Positions 1 to 12,365 of a DNA stretch of 64,000 nt are shown here, one piece after another. The notes under the pieces were generated by a model. The model had not been told where the DNA came from and ran no database searches. It saw only the letters and a program-made list of their open reading frames with translations. Origin of the DNA: Pseudomonadota bacterium (lineage in GTDB: Bacteria > Pseudomonadota > Gammaproteobacteria > Xanthomonadales > Xanthomonadaceae); assembly GCA_963205415.1 (NCBI GenBank), contig CAUJJS010000254.1:1-64000 (forward strand), in the 5' to 3' direction. Made by a program: the position numbers and the translations under genes. Position 1 is the first letter of the stretch. The number at the start of each line of letters is the position of its first letter.

Positions 1-141
1 TACGTGGCCTTGTACAACCACCAGCTGCCCCAGTCAGCTCTCAAGAGCTTGACGCCACTGCAGGCCATGAAACAGTGGTACACATCCCATCCGCATTTGT
101 TTCTCAGGCGACCTTATGATCGTCCGGGATGCGACAACTAA
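1..141 (+). pseudogene. C-terminal end of an IS3/IS481-type transposase (continues off the left edge)
   Basis: Frame 1 reads YVALYNHQLPQSALKSLTPLQAMKQWYTSHPHLFLRRPYDRPGCDN-stop, typical of IS481/IS3-type transposase C-termini. Confidence 0.75.
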
Positions 142-143
142 TC

Positions 144-1310
144 ATGATTTTCGACGACGATCAAATTGCGCTGCGTAATGTGGCGCGCCGTTTTGCCCGC
201 GAAAAGCTCAGGCCCGATTACCAGAAGCGCGAGTCCGAGCCCGGGCTCGACCGGGCGCTCCTTAAGGAGATGGGCTCGCTCGGACTGATCGGTGTCAACC
301 TGTCCGAGGAGTACGGCGGGCTCGGCCAGTCTCACCTGACGGCCGGACTCATCATCGAAGAGATCGCCTACGGCGATATAAACGTCAGTTACGTGCAACT
401 GATAGGCTCATTGTTGGGCCTACTTGTCCAGCGTCACGCCAAACCTGAACTGGCGCGCCACTGGGTGAGTCGGCTCGTGGCGGGTGAGGCCATCGTCGCC
501 CTGGGTTTGACTGAGCCGCGTGGTGGCTCGGACGCAGCCAATCTGCAAGTCAAGGCCCGCCGTGTCGGCAACGAGTACATCCTGTCGGGCGAGAAGACCT
601 CGATCAGCTTCTCCACCCAGGCAGATATGATCATTCTCTTTGCGCGCACCGGCAAGCCCGAGGATGGTGCGCGCGGTGTCAGTGCCTTCCTGGTGCCGAT
701 GGATTTGCCAGGCATCCAGACCACACGCTTCAACGACGTGGGCGAAAACATCATCGGCCGCGGCTCGGTGTTCTTCGACGACGTGCGCATTCCGGCCGAG
801 AACCTGATGGGCGAAGAAAACAAGGGTTTCATGCAGGTGATGGTGGGCTTTGACTTCAGCCGCATTCTAATCGGGTTGATGACTGTGGCGGCGGCGCAGG
901 CCTCGATCGACGAAACCTGGGAATACATGAAGGAGCGCCAGGCGATGGGCGTGCCAATTGTGCAGTACCAGGGTGTGAGCTTTCCGATTGTCGAATATGA
1001 GACACTGATTTCCGCCTGCCGCCAGCTCTGCTACCACGGCCTGACTTTGATCGACGCAGGCCTGCCGCACACCGCGGAAGCGGCCATGGTCAAGTGGATG
1101 GGGCCGAGGACAGCTTTTGACGCGATCCACCAGTGCATCGTGACGCTTGGCCACTACGGCTATTCCAAGGATGCGCCGCACCAGCAGCGCCTGCGCGACG
1201 CGATGGGGCTGGAGATTGGCGACGGTACGGCGCAGGTGATGAAGCTCATCGTGGCACGCGAGCGTGCTGGTCGCATGGCGGTGCAGTACGCGACGGAGAA
1301 CCGCAAGTGA
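144..1310 (+). CDS. acyl-CoA dehydrogenase, cyclohexanecarboxyl-CoA dehydrogenase (AliB)-like
   Basis: Full-length ACAD with LTEPRGGSDAANLQ and IGDGTAQVMKLIVARERAGR. Start placed at MIFDDDQ, internal to ORF 129..1310. Confidence 0.85.
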   Translation: MIFDDDQIALRNVARRFAREKLRPDYQKRESEPGLDRALLKEMGSLGLIGVNLSEEYGGLGQSHLTAGLIIEEIAYGDINVSYVQLIGSLLGLLVQRHAKPELARHWVSRLVAGEAIVALGLTEPRGGSDAANLQVKARRVGNEYILSGEKTSISFSTQADMIILFARTGKPEDGARGVSAFLVPMDLPGIQTTRFNDVGENIIGRGSVFFDDVRIPAENLMGEENKGFMQVMVGFDFSRILIGLMTVAAAQASIDETWEYMKERQAMGVPIVQYQGVSFPIVEYETLISACRQLCYHGLTLIDAGLPHTAEAAMVKWMGPRTAFDAIHQCIVTLGHYGYSKDAPHQQRLRDAMGLEIGDGTAQVMKLIVARERAGRMAVQYATENRK

Positions 1311-2093
1311 GCACGGCGTCACCCGTTATTGTCAGCCGCGTCGGGTCGGTCGGCATTATTGAGTTGGCACGCCCTGAGAAATTCAATTGCCTGTCAATGT
1401 CCGTTCATGCGGCCATCGAGGCCGCCATCGACGGGTTCGAGCAGCCCGGCTCCGGTGTGCGCGTCATCCTGATCCGGGCGCAGGGCAAGCATTTCTGCAC
1501 CGGCGCCGATCTGTATGAGGTGAAGTCGCTGCGCGCCGATCCTGCCAGGCTGAAGCATTTCATCAGCTATGGCCACAGCGTGCTCAAGCCTGGAGCGGAG
1601 CGATCTGACGGTGGTGGCGGCCTGTCAGGGTCTGACCCTGGCCGGTGGCAGCGCATTGATGCTGGCCTGCGACGTCATTTTTGCCGCCAGGGACGCGCGC
1701 TTTGGCGATCAGCATGCTCAGTTCGTCCTGATTCCCGGCTGGGGCGTCACTCAGCGCATCCCGCGCATCGTCGGGCTGCGACGTGGCCTGAACCTGTTCT
1801 TCTCGGCGCGCTGGATCGATGCCGACACGGCCCTGCAGTGGGGGTTGGTGAACTATGTGGTTGAGCCCGACCAGTTGAGCGAGGCGGCGCTGGCGTACTG
1901 CACCAAGCTCGCCACGCGCAGCCGCATCGGTATGGCGTCCATGAAGCGCCTGGCGCGCCAGGGCATGGAGGGCTCATTGGAGGTCGGCCTCCGGCTGGAA
2001 GAAGACCTGGCCAGTGCCGCCCTGATGGACGACGACGTCAGCGAGGGCCTGGCGGCGTTCGAAGCGCGCCGTACACCTTCGTTCAAGCCCTGA
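1307..2093 (+). pseudogene. enoyl-CoA hydratase/isomerase, split by a +1 frameshift near 1590
   Basis: N-terminal half (VSTASPVIVSRVGSVGIIELARPEKFN..GKHFCTGADLYEV) in the 1133 frame; C-terminal half (LERSDLTVVAACQGLTLAGGSALMLACDVIFA..) in the 1569 frame. GTG start overlaps the previous stop. Confidence 0.8.
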
Positions 2094-2124
2094 TACTTTT
2101 TTACGAACCGACGCAAGAGCGACT

Positions 2125-3732
2125 ATGACCATTCTTTCTTCACGTGTGTCGACTTCTGACGACGAGTTTCGGCTCAACCGCCAAGCCTACGAGGCCGTGA
2201 TCGAGGACCTGCAGAGTCGTCGCCAACAGGCGCTGGGCGGTGGCCCCCTGAAAGCGCGGGAAAAACACCTGGCGCGCAACAAGATCCTGCCACGGCATCG
2301 CGTCGAAGTGCTGCTCGATCCGGGTTCGCCTTTCCTGGAGGTCGGCATGCTGGCCGGCGAAGGCATGTACGACGGCGTGCCGCCGGGCGCCAGCATCATT
2401 ACCGGCATCGGCCTGGTGCAGGGTCGGCCGTGCATGATCATCGCCAACGACGCCACCGTGAAGGGCGGCACCTACTACGGCATGACCTGCAAGAAGCATG
2501 TGCGGGCGCAGCAGATTGCCTGGGCACACCGCTTGCCCTGCATCACGCTGGTGGACAGTGGTGGCGCCTTCCTGCCGGAAATGGCCAACATCTTTCCGGA
2601 TGTGGGGCAGTTCGGCAGCATTTTCAACAATCAGGTTCGCATGTCGGCCGAAGGCATCCAGCAGATTGCCGTGGTGATGGGCCCCTGCACGGCGGGTGGC
2701 GCCTACATCCCGGCGCTGTGCGACGAGGCGGTGATTGTCAAGGAGCAGGGCTATATGTACCTGGGCGGTCCCGAGCTGACCTTTGCAGCGACGGGCGAGA
2801 CGGTGGATGCCGAATCGCTGGGCGGAGCCAAGATGCACTGCAGTGTCAGCGGTGTCACCGACCACATCGCCGAAGATGACCGCCACGCGCTTGCCATCAC
2901 GCGTGAAATCGTACGGGACCTGGGCGAGCAGCCCAAGCCACGTTGGACGCGCCAGCCGTCGCTGCCGCCGCGCTTCGATCCGCGCGAGATTTACGGCATC
3001 ATCAGCCGCGACACCAAGATTCCGACCGACACGCGCGAGATACTGGCGCGCTTTGTGGACGACAGCCGGTTTCAGGAATTCAAGCCGATGTACGGCGACA
3101 CCCTGCTGACCGGCTTTGCGCGCATCCATGGCCACGAGGTCGGCATCCTGGCCAACCAGGGCGTGCTGTTCCCGGACAGCGCGATGAAGGCGGCGCACTT
3201 CATTGATTTGTGCTGCCAGCGCGACATCCCGCTGCTGTTCATGGCCGATGTGACCGGTTTCATGGTCGGGCGCGCCGCCGAGCAGGCGGGCATCGCCAAG
3301 GCCGGCGCCAAGATGATCACGGCCATGGCGTCGGCCAACGTGCCCAAGTACACCATCATCATGGGCGCCTCTTACGGCGCCGGCTACCTGGCGATGTGCG
3401 GCCGTCCGTTCAATCCGACCGCGATGTTTGCCTGGCCGACCGGCCGCGCGGCCATCATGGGTCCGGATCAGGCCGCCACTGTGATGGCGCTGGTGCGCAA
3501 ACAGATCAACAAGACCGAGGGAAAAGAGTGGACGCCCGAGGAAGAAGAGGCGTTCAAGGCCCCAGTGCGCAAAATTTACGAAGATTTCCAGCCAGCCACG
3601 AATTTCTCCTCGAATTTGTGGGTGGACGGCATCATCGATCCCGTGGAAACACGCGACGCCATGGGGCTGCTGCTCGACCTCGCATCCCGTACTGCCGCCA
3701 GACCGACACCGTTCGGTGTCTTCCGTTTCTAA
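2125..3732 (+). CDS. acyl-CoA carboxylase carboxyltransferase (beta) subunit, MCC/GCC-like
   Basis: 535 aa; VKGGTYYGMTCKKHVRAQQIA, VDSGGAFLPEM, GPCTAGGAYIPALCDEAVIV, GASYGAGYLAMCGRPFNP. Confidence 0.92.
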   Translation: MTILSSRVSTSDDEFRLNRQAYEAVIEDLQSRRQQALGGGPLKAREKHLARNKILPRHRVEVLLDPGSPFLEVGMLAGEGMYDGVPPGASIITGIGLVQGRPCMIIANDATVKGGTYYGMTCKKHVRAQQIAWAHRLPCITLVDSGGAFLPEMANIFPDVGQFGSIFNNQVRMSAEGIQQIAVVMGPCTAGGAYIPALCDEAVIVKEQGYMYLGGPELTFAATGETVDAESLGGAKMHCSVSGVTDHIAEDDRHALAITREIVRDLGEQPKPRWTRQPSLPPRFDPREIYGIISRDTKIPTDTREILARFVDDSRFQEFKPMYGDTLLTGFARIHGHEVGILANQGVLFPDSAMKAAHFIDLCCQRDIPLLFMADVTGFMVGRAAEQAGIAKAGAKMITAMASANVPKYTIIMGASYGAGYLAMCGRPFNPTAMFAWPTGRAAIMGPDQAATVMALVRKQINKTEGKEWTPEEEEAFKAPVRKIYEDFQPATNFSSNLWVDGIIDPVETRDAMGLLLDLASRTAARPTPFGVFRF

Positions 3733-3798
3733 CCAGGACGCCAGCCATGCAACGCATCCTTACCGTCTTGATGATCCAGTTCGCCGCGGGAGTCGGAC

Positions 3799-5796
3799 AT
3801 GATTAAGAAAGTCCTCATTGCCAACCGCGGCGAAATCGCCTGCCGCATTGCCCGTACCTGCCGCAAGCTGGGCTTGGCCGTGGCCACCGTGCATTCCAGT
3901 GCCGACCGTCTAGCCCGCCATGTGCGCGAGATCGGTGAATCGGTTGAGCTCGGGGGCGCCGCGCCGAGCGAAAGTTATCTGAATATCGAGGCCATCATCG
4001 CGGCGGCCAAGCGCGTCGGCGCCGATGCCGTGCACCCGGGCTATGGTTTCGTCTCGGAAAACGCGGCTTTCGTGCGCGCGCTCGAAGCCGCCGGACTCAC
4101 TTTCATCGGCCCCCGGGCCGAGACCATCGAGCGCGTGGGCGGCAAAGCCAGCGCCAAGCGCGAGGCGGCCCGCCTGGGTGTGCCGGTCATTCCCGGCAGC
4201 GAAGGCGGCATGACCGACCCGGCCGAGGTGTTGAATCTGGTGCGCGGCATGACGCTGCCGGTGCTGCTCAAGGCCGTGGCCGGCGGCGGTGGTCGCGGCA
4301 TGGCGGTGATCGACACGCTGGACGGGCTGGAAGGGCGCATCGAGAGTGCCATGCGCGAGGCGGAAAAAGCCTTCGGCAATGGCGAACTGATCGTCGAGCG
4401 CTACTTGCCGCAGGTGCGCCACCTGGAGGTGCAGGTGGCCGGTGACGGCCAGGGCCACGCCATTCACCTGTTCGAGCGCGAGTGCACCTTGCAGCGCCGC
4501 CATCAAAAAGTGATCGAGGAAGCGCCGTCCAACGGCCTCAGCCCCCAACTGCGCGAAGCCCTCCTGGCCGACGCGGTCAAGCTGGCCGCCGGCGTGAACT
4601 ACCGCGGCCTCGGCACGGTGGAGTTCGTGGTCACGGGCGATGCGCATTACTTCCTGGAGGTCAATCCGCGCCTGCAGGTCGAGCACCCGGTGACCGAAGA
4701 AGTGACCGGCCTCGATCTGGTCGAGCTGCAACTGAGCATTGCCGACACCGGTACCTTGCCTCTGACGCAAGCCGACGTGCGGTGCAGCGGCCATGCCTTC
4801 GAGGCCCGGCTGTGCGCCGAAGACGCCGCTGCGGGCTTTTTGCCGGCCACCGGGCGGCTGCAGGTGGTCGATTTTTCGCGCGCGGGCGTGCGCATCGAGT
4901 CCGGCGTGGACAGTGGCGACGAGATCTCGCCGCACTACGATTCGATGATCGCCAAGCTCATCGCGCATGCGAGCGACCGCGATGCGGCGCGCCGGTCGCT
5001 GGTGGCCGGCTTGCGCGAGAGCACGGTGATCGGCCTGGTCACCAACCTGGAATTCCTGCAGGAACTGCTGGAGTGGCCGGAAACCCGCGATGCCACTTTC
5101 CACACCCGCCTGATCGACGAGCGCCATGCGCAGCGCGGCGTGCCGGCGCCCGCCGCGCCCTCGCTGGAACATCTGGCCGCCGCCGCCCTGCACTGGCTGG
5201 CGCAGCAGCGCGCCGGGTCGCCCGCGCTGGGCTGCTGGACCCTGTGGGACCACTTTACCGGCTGGCGATTGACGATCGGGCCGGTGCGGGCCGCGCCCCA
5301 GCCGACCCTGGTGTTGAAGGCGGGTGCGACCGAGTGGCCGGTGCGTTTTTCGATGCGCGACGCCCACGGCGCCTGCACCCTGGTCATCGGCGAGCAGGAA
5401 GTGAACGCCTCGCTCCAGCCGCTGGCGGCCGGTCGCTCCCTGCTGCAATGCGGTGGGCGAGCGCTGGAGCTGACGATCCGGGGCGATGCGCAGCAGGTCG
5501 AACTCGCCAGTGCGCTGGGCAGTAGCGTGTTCACGGCGCAACCCTATCTGGGGGGCGCCGCCGGTGACGCCGCAGCCGACGGTCAGTTGGGCGCGCCGAT
5601 GATGGGCAAGGTGGTCGCGGTCAAGGCAGCGGTCGGCGAGACAGTCGCCCTTGGCCAGACCGTGATCGTGCTCGAATCAATGAAGATGGAGCTGCATGTC
5701 ACGGCGCCGTTCGAAGGAAGCGTGAGCAGCCTGCGCTGCCGAGTGGGCGATATGGTCGAGCGCCACCAGGTGCTGGCCGAAGTCACCGCCGCTTGA
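3799..5796 (+). CDS. acyl-CoA carboxylase biotin carboxylase/BCCP (alpha) subunit
   Basis: MIKKVLIANRGEIACRIARTCRKLG; ERECTLQRRHQKVIEEAPS; C-terminal biotinyl motif VLESMKMELHVTAPF. Confidence 0.93.
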   Translation: MIKKVLIANRGEIACRIARTCRKLGLAVATVHSSADRLARHVREIGESVELGGAAPSESYLNIEAIIAAAKRVGADAVHPGYGFVSENAAFVRALEAAGLTFIGPRAETIERVGGKASAKREAARLGVPVIPGSEGGMTDPAEVLNLVRGMTLPVLLKAVAGGGGRGMAVIDTLDGLEGRIESAMREAEKAFGNGELIVERYLPQVRHLEVQVAGDGQGHAIHLFERECTLQRRHQKVIEEAPSNGLSPQLREALLADAVKLAAGVNYRGLGTVEFVVTGDAHYFLEVNPRLQVEHPVTEEVTGLDLVELQLSIADTGTLPLTQADVRCSGHAFEARLCAEDAAAGFLPATGRLQVVDFSRAGVRIESGVDSGDEISPHYDSMIAKLIAHASDRDAARRSLVAGLRESTVIGLVTNLEFLQELLEWPETRDATFHTRLIDERHAQRGVPAPAAPSLEHLAAAALHWLAQQRAGSPALGCWTLWDHFTGWRLTIGPVRAAPQPTLVLKAGATEWPVRFSMRDAHGACTLVIGEQEVNASLQPLAAGRSLLQCGGRALELTIRGDAQQVELASALGSSVFTAQPYLGGAAGDAAADGQLGAPMMGKVVAVKAAVGETVALGQTVIVLESMKMELHVTAPFEGSVSSLRCRVGDMVERHQVLAEVTAA

Positions 5797-5814
5797 TTTC
5801 CGAGGAGTTTTACC

Positions 5815-6768
5815 ATGAGTGATTTACCGGCATCCGTCGAGTTCCATGAGGAGGGCCCGCGCGAGGGCTTCCAGATGGAGCAGCAAACCTATCCGCTGGC
5901 CGATCGCGCCGCGCTGATTGAGGCGTTGGCGGCCTCGGGCCTGAAGCAGATCCAGGTGGCGTCCTTCGTCAGTCCGCGTGCGGTGCCGCAGATGGCCGAT
6001 ACCGCCGAGTTGTTTGCCGCCATCGCCAAGCGTCCCGGCACCCGCTACACGGCGCTCTGGCTTAACGACAACGGCTTCGAGCGGGCGCGCGCCTGCGAAC
6101 AGGTGGACCTGGACGGCAAGTTGATGTTCTACACCACCGAGTTGTTTTCGCAGCGCAACAACAATTGCAGCGTGGCCGAGATGCGCGAACGCCAGCTCGG
6201 CTGGCTCGACCGCTACATCGCCCTGGGCATTCCGGTGGAGAAAGCCTACGTGATCACGGCTTTTGGCTGCAATCTTGGTGGCGCAGTGCCGCTGCCGGCC
6301 GTGACCGATCAGGTCCGCTGGCTGGTCGATGCCTGCGCCGACCGGCGTGTGCCGCTGCCGGCCGTTTACTTGGCCGATACCATGGGCTGGACTCATCCCG
6401 AAGAAATCAAGCGCCGCGTCGGCGCGGTGCGCGAGATCGTGCCGGATGCCCGCATCGGATTGCACCTGCACGACACGCGCGGCGTCGGCGGCGCCAATGT
6501 CTATGCCGCCTTGCAGATGGGTGTGCGGCTGTTCGACAGTTCGGTCGCCGGTCTGGGCGGCTGTCCGTTCGCGGGCCACCAGCACGGCGGCGCAGCCGGC
6601 AATATCTGCACCGAGGACATGGTGTTCATGTGCCAGGAACTGGGGATTGAGACCGGGGTCGACCTGGAGGCGCTGATCGAGGCGGCGCGGCTGGCCGAGC
6701 GCATCATCGGCCGCACCCTGTCGGGCCATGTGATGCACAGCGGCTCGCTCGCTGCAATGAAAGGATGA
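5815..6768 (+). CDS. hydroxymethylglutaryl-CoA lyase-like (HMGL/DRE-TIM family)
   Basis: EEGPREGFQMEQ and signature-like SVAGLGGCPFAGHQHGGAAGNICTEDMVFM. Confidence 0.85.
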   Translation: MSDLPASVEFHEEGPREGFQMEQQTYPLADRAALIEALAASGLKQIQVASFVSPRAVPQMADTAELFAAIAKRPGTRYTALWLNDNGFERARACEQVDLDGKLMFYTTELFSQRNNNCSVAEMRERQLGWLDRYIALGIPVEKAYVITAFGCNLGGAVPLPAVTDQVRWLVDACADRRVPLPAVYLADTMGWTHPEEIKRRVGAVREIVPDARIGLHLHDTRGVGGANVYAALQMGVRLFDSSVAGLGGCPFAGHQHGGAAGNICTEDMVFMCQELGIETGVDLEALIEAARLAERIIGRTLSGHVMHSGSLAAMKG

Positions 6769-8369
6769 CACAGGTGACACCACTTGAAAGCCGTATCGAC
6801 ATCCGCAGCGATGCCTACCACCAGGCGCTGGCGCACGGTCGCACCCAGGTCGAGACCTTGCGCACCCGCCTGGCCGAAGCGGCCAGCGGCGGGCGTGACG
6901 CGCACATCCAGCGCCATCGCGCGCGCGGCAAGCTGCTGGTGCGCGAGCGCATCGACTTCATCGTCGATGACGGCAGCGCCTTTCTCGAACTCTCACCGCT
7001 GGCGGCCTGGGATCAGTATGGCAACGAAGTGCCGGGTGCGGGCATCGTCACCGGCGTCGGCATGGTGGCCGGGCGGCCCTGCATGTTCATCGCCAACGAC
7101 GCCACCGTCAAGGGCGGCTCGTTCTTCCATGAAACCGTCAAGAAACACATCCGGGCGCAGGAAATCGCCCAGCGCCTGCGCCTGCCCTGTCTGTACCTGG
7201 TGGACTGCGGTGGTGCTTTTCTGCCGGAACAGGACCGCGTGTTCCCCGACAAGGACCACTTCGGCAACAGCTTTCACCGCCAGTGCCGCATGTCGCAGGC
7301 CGGCCTGCCGCAGCTCTCGGCCGTGTTTGGCGGCTGCACTGCGGGCGGGGCCTATATTCCCGCGCTGTCGGACGAAGTGGTGATGGTGCGAGGCAATGCG
7401 CGCATTCACCTCGGTGGCCCGTCCATCGTCAAGATCGCGATCAACGAAGTGGTCGATGGCGAAACCCTGGGCGGCGCCGAGATGCACAGCCGCGTCTCCG
7501 GCGTCAGCGACCATCTGGCCGAGGACGAACACCAGGCGCTGGCCCTGCTGCGCCAGATCGTCGCCAGCCTGCCGCCCGAGCCGCCCATGGTGCCGCCCTT
7601 GGTGCCGCGCGCACCCTTGCACGACGCGGCCGAGCTCGACGGCGTCGTGCCGGCCGACCCCAAACAGCCCTACGACGCGCGCGAAATCATCATGCGGTTG
7701 GTGGACGGCAGCGCCTTCCATGAGTTCAAGCCGCTGTGGGGCGAGACGCTGGTAACCGGCTTTGGCGCCATCCATGGCCAGCCGGTGGCCATCCTCGCCA
7801 ACAACGGTGCGCTGCTGGCCGAGTCGGCCCTCAAGGGCGCGCACTTCATCGAGCTGGCCAACCAGCGCGGCGTGCCGCTGCTGTTTTTGCAGAACATCCC
7901 CGGCTTCATGGTCGGCACCGAGGCCGAGCGCGGCGGCATCGCCAAGCACAGCGCCAAGATGGTATACGCCATGGCCTGCGCGCGTGTCCCGAAGCTCACG
8001 CTGGTGGTCGGCGGCTCCTACGGCGCCGGCAACTACGGCATGTGCGGGCGCGGCTTCGAGCCCGAGTTCCTGTTCGCCTGGCCCAGCGCCAGAGTCGCCA
8101 CCATGAGCGCCGACATCGCCAGCAACGTGATGACGGAGCTGGCGCGCTCCAACCTGCGCGGCCCGGCCGACGAGGCGCGGCTGCTGGATACCGAACGCAA
8201 GGTGCGCGAGCAGTACGCGCGCCAGAGCGACCCCTATTACGCCACCTCCCGGCTGTGGGACGACGGCCTGATCGAACCCGCCGCCTCGCGCGACGTGCTG
8301 GGCCTGGCGCTGGCGCTGGTGGCGCGCCGTGAGTTGCCGAAAACCGCCACCCCTGTTTACCGCATGTAA
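6765..8369 (+). CDS. acyl-CoA carboxylase carboxyltransferase (beta) subunit, second paralogue
   Basis: 534 aa; VKGGSFFHETVKKHIRAQEIAQ, FGGCTAGGAYIPALSDEVVMV, GGSYGAGNYGMCGRGFEPEF. Confidence 0.92.
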   Translation: MTQVTPLESRIDIRSDAYHQALAHGRTQVETLRTRLAEAASGGRDAHIQRHRARGKLLVRERIDFIVDDGSAFLELSPLAAWDQYGNEVPGAGIVTGVGMVAGRPCMFIANDATVKGGSFFHETVKKHIRAQEIAQRLRLPCLYLVDCGGAFLPEQDRVFPDKDHFGNSFHRQCRMSQAGLPQLSAVFGGCTAGGAYIPALSDEVVMVRGNARIHLGGPSIVKIAINEVVDGETLGGAEMHSRVSGVSDHLAEDEHQALALLRQIVASLPPEPPMVPPLVPRAPLHDAAELDGVVPADPKQPYDAREIIMRLVDGSAFHEFKPLWGETLVTGFGAIHGQPVAILANNGALLAESALKGAHFIELANQRGVPLLFLQNIPGFMVGTEAERGGIAKHSAKMVYAMACARVPKLTLVVGGSYGAGNYGMCGRGFEPEFLFAWPSARVATMSADIASNVMTELARSNLRGPADEARLLDTERKVREQYARQSDPYYATSRLWDDGLIEPAASRDVLGLALALVARRELPKTATPVYRM

Positions 8370-8377
8370 GAACCACC

Positions 8378-9172
8378 ATGAACACACCCACCTACGAGAC
8401 CCTGCAACTGGCCGTCGACGCGCGCGGCGTGGCTCGCCTCACGCTGAACCGCCCCGACACCCACAACGCGCTCAACGCCACCCTGATCAGCGAGCTGCGC
8501 CGTGCCGTCGATTGGCTGGCCGCAGCGCCGGGCGTGCGCGCGGTGGTACTCACCGGCACCGGCAAGACCTTTTGCGCCGGCGGCGACCTGGGCTGGATGC
8601 AGGACAACATGAAGAAAAGCCGGGCCGAGCGCGTGAGCGAAAGCTGCGATCTGGCGCTGATGCTGCGCGCCCTGAACGAGTTGCCCATGCCCGTCATTGG
8701 CCGCATCAACGGCCCGGCCTATGGCGGTGGCGTTGGCATGATCTCGGTCTGCGACATCACGATTGCAGTTGATACCAGCGTCTACTCGCTGACCGAGGTG
8801 CGCCTGGGCCTGTTGCCGGCCAATATCGCGCCCTACGTCGTGGCGCGCATGGGCGAAGCCAACGCACGGCGCACCTTCCTGACGGCGCGCCGCATGAGCG
8901 CGCTGGAGGCACAGCGCCTGGGCCTGCTCTCTGAAGTGGTGGCGCCCGACCAGCTTGACGCCGCCGTTGAGCGCGAACTCGCCGACCTGCTGCAGTGCGC
9001 GCCCGGCGCGGTGGCCGCCACCAAGAAGCTGGTGGCCTATGTGCATACGCACGATCTGCCCACCAACATGATCTACACCGCCGACAAGCTGGCTGATGCC
9101 TGGGAAACCGAGGAAGGGCGTGACGGCATCGCCGCCTTCTTCGGCAAGCGCCTGCCGTCGTGGCGGCAGTAA
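8378..9172 (+). CDS. enoyl-CoA hydratase/isomerase (LiuC/AtuE-like)
   Basis: LTLNRPDTHNALNATLI, GTGKTFCAGGDLGWMQ, GRINGPAYGGGVGMISVCDI. Confidence 0.9.
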   Translation: MNTPTYETLQLAVDARGVARLTLNRPDTHNALNATLISELRRAVDWLAAAPGVRAVVLTGTGKTFCAGGDLGWMQDNMKKSRAERVSESCDLALMLRALNELPMPVIGRINGPAYGGGVGMISVCDITIAVDTSVYSLTEVRLGLLPANIAPYVVARMGEANARRTFLTARRMSALEAQRLGLLSEVVAPDQLDAAVERELADLLQCAPGAVAATKKLVAYVHTHDLPTNMIYTADKLADAWETEEGRDGIAAFFGKRLPSWRQ

Positions 9173-9189
9173 CCGAAAGCGCGCCGCTG

Positions 9190-11219
<2,030 letters not shown>

Positions 11220-11223
<4 letters not shown>

Positions 11224-12365
11224 ACGAGCCGATTTATTTTGACGAGCAACACCGGCAGTTCCGCGACAACCTGCGCCGCTTTGTCGAGCAGGAGGTGGTG
11301 CCACAGGCTGCGCAATGGGAAGAGCAGGGCATGGTGCCGCGCGCGGTGCTGCGCAAAATGGGTGAGCTGGGTTACCTGGGCGTGCGCTATGGCGAGCAAT
11401 ACGGCGGCTCCAAGCTCGACACGGTGTACAGCGCGATCCTGGCCGAGGAACTCGGCCGCTCCACGTACGGCGGCTTTGCCGTGACGGTGATGGTGCACAC
11501 CGACATGGCCTCGCCGCACCTGGCCAACTTTGGCACGCCAGAGCAGCTCGCGCGCTACCTGCCTGCCATCATCGGCGGCGAGAAGATCTGCGCCGTGGCG
11601 GTCACCGAGCCCGATGCCGGCTCCGACGTGGCTGGCATCCGCACCCGCGCCGTGCGCGATGGTGACCACTGGGTTATCAATGGCAGCAAGATGTTCATCA
11701 CCAACGGCGTGCATGGCGATGTGTATTTCGTCGCCGCCAAGACCGACCCGACCGCCAAAGGCTCGCGCGGCATTTCGATCTTCATCGTCGAGAAGGGTAC
11801 GCTGGGCCTTCGAGTCGGGCGCACGCTGAAGAAAAGCGGCTGGCTGTGCAGCGATACCGCCGAACTGGTGTTCGAGGACTGCCGCATCCCGGCGGCCAAC
11901 CTGCTGGGCAGCGAGAACAAGGGCTTCTACCAGATCATGCGCAATTTCCAGAACGAGCGAATGGTGCTGGGTGCGCAGATGATGGGCGAAGCCGCGCGCG
12001 CGATCGAGTTGACGCTGGCCTATGTGCGCGAGCGCAAGGCCTTCAGCGCCACGCTATGGGACAAGCAGGCGATCCGCCAGCGCCTGGCCATGCGGGCAGC
12101 GCAGGTCGAGGCGGCCCGTCAGCTCGTTTACCACGCCGCCTGGCTCGATGCGCAGGGGCGCGAGTGCGTCAAGGAAGTGTCGATGGTCAAGGCGCTGTGC
12201 GGCGAGCTGCTCAACGACGTGGTCTATGACTGCCAGCAGTTCCACGGCGGCGCTGGCTACATGCGCGAGACACCGATCGAGCGCATGGTGCGCGACGCCC
12301 GCGTCCAGTCCATCGGCGGCGGCGCCACCGAAGTGATGCTCGAAGAAGTGGCGAAACGGTTGTGA
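11220..12365 (+). CDS. acyl-CoA dehydrogenase
   Basis: VAVTEPDAGSDVAGIRTRA, FHGGAGYMRETPIERMVRDARVQSIGGGATEVMLEEVAKRL. Confidence 0.92.

Noticed and set aside
3747-3806. 19-codon ORF (MQRILTVLMIQFAAGVGHD) overlapping the start of the biotin carboxylase gene
   Set aside because: Could be a leader for translational coupling, but too short to support from one sequence.
3910-5541. 543-aa minus-strand ORF
   Set aside because: Antisense shadow of the first biotin carboxylase; no recognisable domain.
6993-8387. 464-aa minus-strand ORF
   Set aside because: Antisense to the second carboxyltransferase; low-complexity, no motif.
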